From positions 3,658,001 to 3,722,000 of the forward strand of contig NC_016134.3 of the NCBI RefSeq assembly GCF_000005505.3: a stretch of 64,000 bases of DNA, read 5' to 3'. This DNA is from Brachypodium distachyon. Taxonomy: Eukaryota > Streptophyta > Magnoliopsida > Poales > Poaceae. Position 1 is the stretch's first letter; each line of letters opens with the position of its first letter. Positions 46,307-56,200 of the stretch are shown in pieces. Made by a program: the position numbers and the translations under genes. Under the pieces are notes generated by a model. That model had not been told where the DNA came from. It made no database searches and worked only from the letters and a program-made list of their open reading frames with translations.

Positions 46307-48752
46307 TCAGAGAGGACGGCCAGAGAGCCACCTGACGACCATGGCCAAGCACTCCTTGGGCTTATACTCTGGAGCAGTGTGACCACCACCCTGACCAAAC
46401 AAACAAAACAAATACATTGAATGTTCGTTAAGCATGTCAAACAAACAATAGAATGAAGGGACACCACTCGCCATACCTTGACTGTTGCAAAGGTGAGATT
46501 ATTTGAATACATCCTCGTAAACCTGCACACAAATCCTTGATGTTATTAACGCCAAAGCTGATAAGAAAATGTTGGATAGCTAGGCGAAGATATTATAGTT
46601 AACTGAATTCATTTACCCTGCGACTTGGATATCGGCATACCAAGGCCTCCACTGGTCCACGATGGCGAAGCCGAGAGACCGGATCCACGCCTGCGTGCCA
46701 ACGAAAGGCACAACCATGTCGTGATCGCCGCTGTAAACCAGACTCCGGTAGCCTCCGCCGCTGGTAAGAAGGCTCCGGTGGTACTCCACGCTGCTCAGGA
46801 TATCGGTGGTGTATGGAATGCCATGGTTGCACCTCAACCACAGAGGAACACTTCCCTTGTGGACACCCAGAGCCTCTCTTACCTCTTCCTTGTTTGCCCA
46901 TATGCTTGACATAACATATCCTTCATCCTGCAGTAAATAATAATATCAGATAGGATTATTACAACTTTGTGTGACAACGTGGTAATTAATTGAACTTCTT
47001 GTCGGCGGTTACTAACTCTACAGTCTTTAGAAGTCTGAGACAAGTCGTTAAGCTCTGCAGTACTGCTGTTATCAAGCTCAAGCATCATCATCCTGCTGCT
47101 ACTACTGCTGTCTGAATGTCCATTATATGCAGCAGAAGAACATTTGGGTTCAAGGATGTGATGTACGTTTATGTCCTTCAAACACTGCGATTAATTTGCA
47201 GAGAGGAAAAAAGAAACACACATCATGATCAATAGTTAAGATGCGCTTCAAGCTTATCTTAATTTCTGTTTGGCTCATTAATCGTACTTTATCTATTGCA
47301 TCATGACAATCTGCGCATTGCACGCTTCGGTTCATGATACCGGTGTCCAAACTGCAGCTTTCCTTGTAGATCTGAAATAAAGAACATAGAAAATGTGAAG
47401 TGAATTAGTCATATCAGAAGAATCGAGACATGAATTACTGAAAGAAATTTTTGAAAGTTCCTCCAATATCTACCACCTCATATTGTTCATCGGGTATGAG
47501 GCCCATCCCATGGGCATATGGAACTTTAGATGTCACATCGAACTTCCTATCTGTCAATGGGTTGCCTATCATGTAACCCTGAAGCAATTATAGCACTTTA
47601 GCAACCACTGTACTTAACTGTCTCAAAAGGCAACACCAAGAGGAAGACAACCAACATTACTTATTCCAGTAGGAAATTAAGATGAAGGTTCTGACCTTGA
47701 GATTAAGAGCTGGTTGGTCGCCCATTTCTGTACCTGGAATAGGTAAAACCATGTCTAGATTATTACTTGGACTTTAATTTGGGGAATCATTTTTTTATGC
47801 AGAGGTTAGAGGAAGCATCGTCATCATCATGCAAATTTCATAAAAGATTTTTTTCTGAAGAAGGAAGTTAATTACCCTTAGCAATTTGAAAGGTCAGCGG
47901 TGGTGTGATTAGTCCTGAATATGAATCTCCAGCAATGTAAAGTGGTTTAGACAAGAATTCTCGATGTTCAGCATACCACTGCATTGCAATGGAAGGGAGG
48001 GATAATCTCAGCTGATCGAATATCATGAGAATTCAGAATCAATTAATCGAGTGAGAAGATGTGATGGCGACCTTGGTAAGGAAGATGGCAATCTGGTTGA
48101 CAGCCTTGGTGTCGGAGGACTTGTATCCATCGTCCGTGACAGAGTATGAGAAACCAGCTCCAACAGGGGAATCAAGGAAGATTACACTGGCCACCTATAT
48201 TTACATATATATAATATATAATATTTTGTTGAGAGGCAAGAATTAATAAAAACTTGAGATGCATCCAAAAGGGAAGGATATATGGACTATTACTAGCCTT
48301 TGTCCAGGAATCCGGTCTGTACACCAGTTTTGGCATTCCACCACTGTCCATGTAAGAATATGGAGATTCAAAGCTGAGAGGGCCTGAAGTAAGTGATCTA
48401 AGTGAGTATTTCGTTTTCTTCAAAAAGAACCTCCGGCCTCTGTATGGATTGATCACGTACCGATTTCGTAGACAAGGCCGGAGAAGGCTGAGCATCCGGG
48501 CCCACCTGTCAGCCAGAGCACGACGGGGTCCTCCTCCGGCTTCCTCTCCGATTCGATGAAGTAGTAGAAGAGGCGGCTGTCATTCACCTCCACGTACCCT
48601 GATTCAAGGGAGAACGGGAGAGGTCCATGGAAGCCAGGGAGATGCCTCACCACGGTCCGCTTGTTCTTGTTCTCGCTGGCGGTGGCCTGCGCGAGGACGG
48701 TGAAGAAGAAGAAGAAGATGATGACGAAGAAGAAGCCATGTCTACTTTTCAT
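46307..48752 (-). CDS. Serine carboxypeptidase-like protein 1 (clade I SCPL)
   Basis: Eleven exons, high to low: 48752-48461, 48383-48298, 48194-48072, 47978-47876, 47733-47696, 47578-47477, 47371-47288, 47184-47017, 46927-46617, 46522-46477, 46390-46307. All phases fit; the product is about 478 residues. A Phe-rich signal peptide (residues 1-25) leads to the secretory pathway or vacuole. Catalytic serine lies in GDSYSG, aspartate in [10 protein letters not shown] and histidine in [11 protein letters not shown]; the oxyanion motif is [10 protein letters not shown]. Clade I members include the glucose-ester-dependent acyltransferases of plant secondary metabolism, so it may be an acyltransferase rather than a peptidase; substrate is unknown. 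Intron 2 has a GC donor (AAAG|GCTAGT) where the neighbour gene has GT. The stop is 46309-46307. Confidence 0.9.
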
Positions 48753-48820
48753 TGTCTCCTGGGCCGAGCTAGCTACCTAGCTGCTGTGGTATGCATTAAT
48801 ATCTGCGGCTCCCCCCTCCA

Positions 48821-48830
48821 GTACTTATAC
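48821..48830 (-). promoter_or_regulatory. Possible TATA box of SCPL gene 1
   Basis: GTATAAGTAC on the minus strand, about 70 bases upstream of the ATG at 48752. Spacing allows a short leader. Confidence 0.35.
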
Positions 48831-50224
48831 AATGTAACTAATGGATGGGCACCTTAATTTCCTCGAGTAGAGAAAAGGAGTAGTGCCATTTCATTTGTCA
48901 TTAGGTGCAGCTGGCTAGCGCTGCTGTCTCTTTGAGTTCACTCGAGAATGAGATCCACGTTCACTGGCAATAAACCGCACGCAAGTGTCACGTACACGAG
49001 ACACCATGACATCTACCAGCTTCTAATCTATACTGGAGTAGTATTAATCAATTAATTGCTCCTTGCATGCTAGCTAGTCAAAATTAAGCAGCTGCTACTG
49101 TTTGGGTGCTTCAAATTAGTCAGGGTTTATCTATACTTGTGGTAATGTAAGCTTTTAAGGGATTCCTCCCCTTCTCCTGGCCGAGGTTTAAAAAAAATTG
49201 TTTCCAATGGCTGCCACCGGCAACTAGGTGGAAATACTTAGTATGGTTGTCGCCTTCTTTCACATTCTGCACCTTAACCCGTTAGCGCCAATAAGTCTCC
49301 TCTTCTCCGGCCAATTCACCCATCCTCTCATGACACCAATATTTAACCCCCCAATTGGGAATTAGAAAGGTGAGAAGTTTCAGCTTTCATATCCAGATCG
49401 TCAATAATCACTAATAGCCTTTGTTTTTCTTTCTTATAGACACCACACAAATTTTTCCCTAGTTCCTAAGGATTTTACGAATGGCGCAAAGTTTATTCTA
49501 CCGAAGATCCACTGCCGTCGAGCCCCGCTGCTCCTGAACCCGATTTTGGGCGACCATGTCATACAACCTTTCTCACTCAACCAAGCGAGCTCAAATCGGA
49601 GCAACGGCTGGTTGCCATAATGAGCCGCCACTGCTGTTTCTAACAAGAAGGGAATGTGCTCCGAGAGGAAGCAAGTTAATGCTCTTACGGACACCAACAG
49701 AAACTTGAGTTGCCAATCTGAGCACATGAGCACTCGGTCTAACGAATTTGCCCAAGTAAACTGTCGCCAAATAACGTGTGTCCCCTGTAGATGGCTATCT
49801 ACTTTAACACGTAATTTATAACTTGCAAAACATGAAAAGGGGTAAATGATTTTTCACTTTGTTTTTTGAAAAGGGGAAAATGATTTGCATTCTCACAGAA
49901 AAATACCTCCATAAAGAATTACAGTTCTCAAAACTAAAAACCACTGGTTTATCAGATTTACATAAAAATCTTCTTGTCTCTGGATGAAGTTTTTCTTTTC
50001 TGAAGAAACTGTTTGAACCCTGTTTCTTTCCCGAAAAAGAGCTAGCAGATATTCAGGTACACTGAAGAGAACATTAATTTGCATTATGAGCTTGCCGAGC
50101 TTTCACAACTGTTGCCAGTATGTTCTGGGTACAGCCTTGTTACTCGTAACATTTAAACCAATTAATTGCAATGCATTTGCAACATGATGCACAAGAGTAA
50201 TTAACCAGCACTTGACTTGAGGCT
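48831..50224. other. Space between the two SCPL genes
   Basis: Promoter side of SCPL gene 1, then AT-rich sequence and the LINE scrap at 49434-49733. No other gene seen. Confidence 0.4.
49434..49733 (-). pseudogene. LINE fragment (region between endonuclease and RT)
   Basis: The minus-strand frame includes HYGNQPLLRFELAWLSEKGC, which resembles the conserved FRFELxWL segment after the endonuclease in grass LINEs. It is short and isolated. Confidence 0.5.
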
Positions 50225-53200
50225 TCAAAGGGGGTCACCAGAAACCCACCTTGAGAACATAGCAAGGCATTGCTTTGGCATGAACTCTGGAGAAGTATGC
50301 CCACCGCCCTGATTCACAAACAGAGAAATCTTTAGTCTTGTTGTTTGGCAAATCGCGTGGAAATGGGAAAGAACATGTAGCCTGCAGGGTTCCTACCTTC
50401 ACAGTTGCGAATGTGAGATTATTCGAGTATGACCTTGTATATCTGCATATAATCAAGAGAACAGTTCCCCCATGAGCATGTTAAGTTGTATGGAACATGT
50501 AGAGAATTCGAGGTGGACCTAACACACTACGAGAGGGCCTATTCACCTATACCAACTACTTTGGTGTAGTTGATTAGTCCCTTTTTATTTCTACTTACTT
50601 AGTGCAAGCTTCCGGGCGGCAGAGCCACTCACGTTAAAGCAAGTCTTGAATCCGGGCGGCTATGCCACTCACGTTGAAACAAGACCGTTGTGATTCCGGG
50701 CGAATCCGCTCACGTTAAATCACAACTTATATGCACTAAGTACTTAGAAATAACAAGGCCTAACCGGGAGACTTATATGAACAAAGTAGTACTATATTGC
50801 TTTAGGAATATTAGTACAAGAGAGAGCATACACACCTTACACTTGCTCACACCTTGTTCTCCACCTTCTTCACTTCTTTTATTCTCTACTACACAAGGTG
50901 TGAGGCAATGGCCTCTATTTATAGGACTACATGGCCATTGGATCTTTGACATGTGTCAAAATCTTAGCCATTGATACAAAATATCTAAAGCCTTCCACAC
51001 ACTTCTACATAAATATCTAGATACTACAAGGTTTCCTATTTATTTATTTTAAACTCCTATTCTAGAATATTCCAAAGCTTCTTCATGCATATCTAAACAC
51101 TAGAAGGTTCCCTCTTTTATTTATTTTATATTCTAGAGTATTCCACAGTAATGTCTTCTTTCTTGTAATATTGAGAACACTCTAGAAGCTTGCATTGTAT
51201 TCTCCAACACTCCCCCTCAATGCAAAGCTTCTTTGGTGACCATGCCAAGAGCTTCTCGAAACTTCTCGAACTTTGATTTGTTGAGACTCTTGGTGAGGAT
51301 ATCTGCAGTCTGGTCTTCTGTCTTTGTTGGCACCATCTCAATTTCCCCCTTAAGGACCTTTTCTCTGATATAGTGGTAGTGCACCTCTATGTGCTTTGTC
51401 CTTGCATGGAAGACAGGATTTTCTGCTAGCCTTATGGTGGATAAGTTATCACAGAAAATCCATACCTGATCTTTTGGAGTTTGATGAAGGTCTTCCATCA
51501 ATTGTTTAAGCCAGGTGCTTTCTTGTGCTGCCGCTGCCGCTGATCGATATTCTGCTTCAGTACTTGACAGTGCCACTGTAGGTTGCCTTTTGCTGCACCA
51601 TGTAATGGCTCCCGATCCAAGACTGAAGAGATATCCAGTGGTTGATCTCCGTGTATCACAATCTCCGGCATAGTCGGCGTCGCAGTAACCAATAACCTGG
51701 CATTCTTTTGTTTTCTTATATAGGATGCCATAATTTAAGGTGCCTTTGACATACCTGAGTATTCGCCTTATTGCATCAAGGTGAGGCTTCTTTGGTGTGC
51801 TCATGTATCGGCTTGCCACTCCAACGGCATAGGAAATATCTGGCCGACTAAGTGTCAGATAGATAAGACTCCCGACCAGTTGCCGATACATGGTTGCATC
51901 CTCCAAGTTCTTTCCTTTGTCTTCTTGAAGTCTTGCGTTAGGATCCATAGGAGTGGAAATAGGTTTGCAGTCAAGCATCCCATACCTCTTAAGAAGGTCT
52001 TTCGCATACTTTTGTTGGCCTAAGAATATCCCATTCTTAGTGTGCTCCACCTCAAGTCCAAGGAAGTGTCTTAACTCACCAAGTTCCTTCATTTGAAATC
52101 TCACGGAGAGATTTTCCCTTGTCCTTTCTATCTCCTCGGAGTAATCTCCCGTGATGATCAAGTCATCAACATAGACTAGAACTATTGCTAGTCTTCCTTC
52201 CTTGGCCATCACAAATAAACTAGAGTCTGATGGAGCAACTTTAAAGCCATTGTGTACTAGGAACTCACCGATCTTTCCGTACCATGCTCTTGGTGCTTGC
52301 TTTAGCCCGTAGAGTGCCTTCTTTAGTTTGCAGACATGCTCGGGGTATTTCTTGCTCTCAAACCCCTTTGGCTGCTCCATGTAAATCTCCTTGTCAAGTT
52401 CTCCATGCAGAAAGGCATTCTTGACATCCATCTGCCACAACTCCCAAGACTTGCTGGCAGCCAATGCAAGCAAGACTCGAACTGTTGTGATTTTTGCCAC
52501 CGGACTGAATGTTTCTTCGTAATCCAGTCCATACTCCTGCGAGAAACCTCGTGCCACAAGTCGAGCTTTACACCTTTCAATTGAGCCATCTGTTCGGGTT
52601 TTCACTTTGTAGACCCATTTGCAGGATATTGGTTTCACGTCCTTTGGCTTTGGCACTAAGTCCCATGTTTGGTTTTCCTTTAGTGCCTTAATCTCTTCTT
52701 CCATCGCCTTCTGCCACTCAGGGCCTCGTGCTGCTTCTTCATAGGAAGATGGCTCAATAGGTAAAGACTCATCGGCAAGAGCAGCATTAGCGTACCTTGG
52801 ATTGGGCTTCCTAGGTCTTGTTGATCTTCGAAGTTCTTGATCATGCTCCTCGGTTTGTGGCTCTTCAGGTTGGTGTATGCCAGTCTTCCACGGACTCTTG
52901 GTCTTACTTGGTGAGCTCCTTTCTCCTTCACTTGGGATTTCTAACTTCTGATCTCTTTCTTCTTCTATAACCTCCTCCACGTCAGGTGATTCAGGAATCT
53001 CTTCTTTCTTAGGGGACCACCATGAAGAAGCTTCATCGAACACAATGTTCCTTGAGGTGTGACATTTACCTGTGGTTGGATCACAACACCTCCATCCTTT
53101 TCGAGCATCATCGTAACCAACAAAGATGCACCTCTTCGCCTTCTTTTCAAACTTGGTTCTTAGGTGATCTGGCACAAAGATATAGCATACGCAACCAAAT

Positions 53201-56200
53201 ACCTTGAGGTGGCTGATGGCTGGTTTCATCCTCCAAAGCTTCTCATGTGGTGATTTGAACCCCAACCTCACTTGTGGTAGCTTATTAATCACATGAGCTG
53301 CAGTCCTCATACACTCAGCCCAGAATCTTCCAGGAACATTTTTGGCATGCAACATACTCCGACAAGTTTCCGCAAGGTGACGATTCTTGCGCTCCGCTAC
53401 TCCATTTTGTTGTGAAGTATTAGGGCAAGTTAACTGCCTTTTTATCTTATTTTTCTTGAGATAGATGGTGAACTCATTGGATAAATATTCTCTCCCATTG
53501 TCAGTGCGTAGGCACCGTATCTTATACTCGAGTTCACCTTCTATCATATCCTTAAATTCCTTAAATTTCATAAAGGTCTCAGACTTCTCCTTCATAAAAT
53601 ATACCCAAACGTACCTTGAGAAGTCGTCGATGAAGGTCACCATGTATCTCATGCCTCCAAGTGATATTTGCTTGACTGGGCCAAAGACATCTGAGTGTAT
53701 GAGCTCTAGAGGTACCTTTGACTGATGCTGCGACTCCTTGTATGGCAATTGGTGGGCCTTGCCATACTGACATCCAGCACAGACCATGTCTGTACGGATA
53801 TCAAGATCAGGAAGCCCCTTCACTACATGCTTCTCCATCATCTCCTTCAACTTGTGGTAGCTGACGTGTCCAAGCCGCGCATGCCAAAGATCAGCCGTCT
53901 CATTCTTCCGAGTCTTGTCTACGTATGCTGACTCAGCAGAGAGCACAAAGAGTGAGTCTCTCTTTTTCCCTTCCATGATGGGTGTGCCGATCACCTTGAG
54001 CCTTCTGAAGATTGCTACTTCTTGTGGACCAAACAGAACATACTTCCCTTCTGCTGTCAGTTGAGGTACTGACAACAGATTCTTCTTCAAGCCTGGGACG
54101 TGATAGACTCTCTCAAGTTGGAGTTGTTGAGTACCATACCTTGGAACGGCTGTCTTTCCAACATGGGAAATTGATAGCTTGGAGTTGTTAGCTGTCAGCA
54201 CCATTTTTCCTCCCTTGTACTCGGTCATATCTTGCAGCTTGTTGTCATCATTAGTCATATGGTTGGAGCACCCAGAATCAACGATCCAATCATCTTTATA
54301 GTTGATTTTTGGATCCTTGATTGCTGCAAGGGCTGGCGCCTCCATGTCCTCCTCCAACTCTTCTTCATCCGTTGCAAAGACTGGTGGCTTCATGTCTTCC
54401 TCCAACTCTTCTTCATCCATCGCAAAGGCTGGTGCCTCCATATCTTCCTCCAACTCTTCTTCATCCATTGCAAGGGCTGGCACCTCCATGTCTTCCTCCA
54501 AGTCTTCTATGTCAACCTCTTGAGAGTATCCAGCTTCGGCGTCCCATTCTTCTTCGCTCATGGATGCTTCTAGAGTGATCTCCTCTTTCTCTTTTGTGGT
54601 GGCCACATTCCCTTCATAACGCCTTCTTGGATATCGACATTCTCGAGTAAGGTGACCTTTCTTACCACAATTGGAGCATCCATCATTTGACCTCCTTGGA
54701 AATCGGCATTCTCGAGCAAAGTGACCTGCCTTGCCACAGTTGAAGCATCCATCACTTGGTCTCCTTGCATTCTTCTCGTACCATTTTGGTCCTTGTCTTT
54801 CTCGTTGGTCTCCCCCTGAAGAGTTGCTTCTCTCCTTTGGATGTTCTTTCCCACCTTCTGTCCACTTAGGCTTGGGCTTCCATTGTTTTTGGTGTGGGCT
54901 CTTCTTCTTAGTGAAAAGTGCCTCCTCTTCTTCCTTTATGGTTATGCTCTCCATCTTCTTAGCTAACTCCTCTTGATTTACCAATAAATTCTCCAACTCC
55001 ACTACTGAAGGTGGAGTAGGCCATCCCATCACCGCAGCCATAAACCCATTGTATTCGGGTCTAAGACCGTGGATGATGATTCTCTTCATCCGAGTCTCGC
55101 TCACCTTCTCATCCGGGGCAAGTTGGGATATCTCACGGCAAATAAACTTCACCTTCGAAAAATATTGACTGATGGATAGATTGCCTTGTGAGATACCTGC
55201 GAGCTCATTTTCCAAGAGCTGGAGCCGTGCTTCATTTTTCCTTGAGAATAGCTTCGCCAAAGTCTCCCATGCCTCCTTAGGTGTCTTCTCATCACGGATG
55301 TGCTCCAATAGGTCCTCTTCGATGGTCGTCTTCAATACAAACATGGCCTTCCCTGACTTGATCTTCCATTTCCGCAAGGCATCAGCATTCTCTGGAGGAA
55401 ATGCTTCGGTGCCCGCAACGACCTCCCATAGGTCCTGACCTTGTAGGTAGGACTCCATACAGGTCTGCCAATAGCCATAGTTGTGGCTATTAAGCTTCCT
55501 GATCCCGCTGCTTGAGCTAGCAAGATCCGCCATGGTGACTTGCGCCCAGCGTCAAGTAAGCTTTGGTCCCGGACCAGCTTCACAGTCCTAGACTGTGCAC
55601 CAGCAGAGTCTCCCCTCAGCGCCTTCTTGTTGCACCGAACAAAGCAAGCACCCCGTGCTTACAACTCTTCCTCCAAATGACGGTCCCGGACCGCCTGCTC
55701 TGATACCAACTGTAGAGAATTCGAGGTGGACCTAACACACTACGAGAGGGCCTATTCACCTATACCAACTACTTTGGTGTAGTTGATTAGTCCCTTTTTA
55801 TTTCTACTTACTTAGTGCAAGCTTCCGGGCGGCAGAGCCACTCACGTTAAAGCAAGTCTTGAATCCGGGCGGCTATGCCACTCACGTTGAAACAAGACCG
55901 TTGTGATTCCGGGCGAATCCGCTCACGTTAAATCACAACTTATATGCACTAAGTACTTAGAAATAACAAGGCCTAACCGGGAGACTTATATGAACAAAGT
56001 AGTACTATATTGCTTTAGGAATATTAGTACAAGAGAGAGCATACACACCTTACACTTGCTCACACCTTGTTCTCCACCTTCTTCACTTCTTTTATTCTCT
56101 ACTACACAAGGTGTGAGGCAATGGCCTCTATTTATAGGACTACATGGCCATTGGATCTTTGACATGTGTCAAAATCTTAGCCATTGATACAAAATATCTA

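Noticed and set aside
49434..49733. Considered as an SCPL exon because it lies between the two SCPL genes
   Set aside because: It has no SCPL motif and reads like the post-endonuclease region of a LINE.
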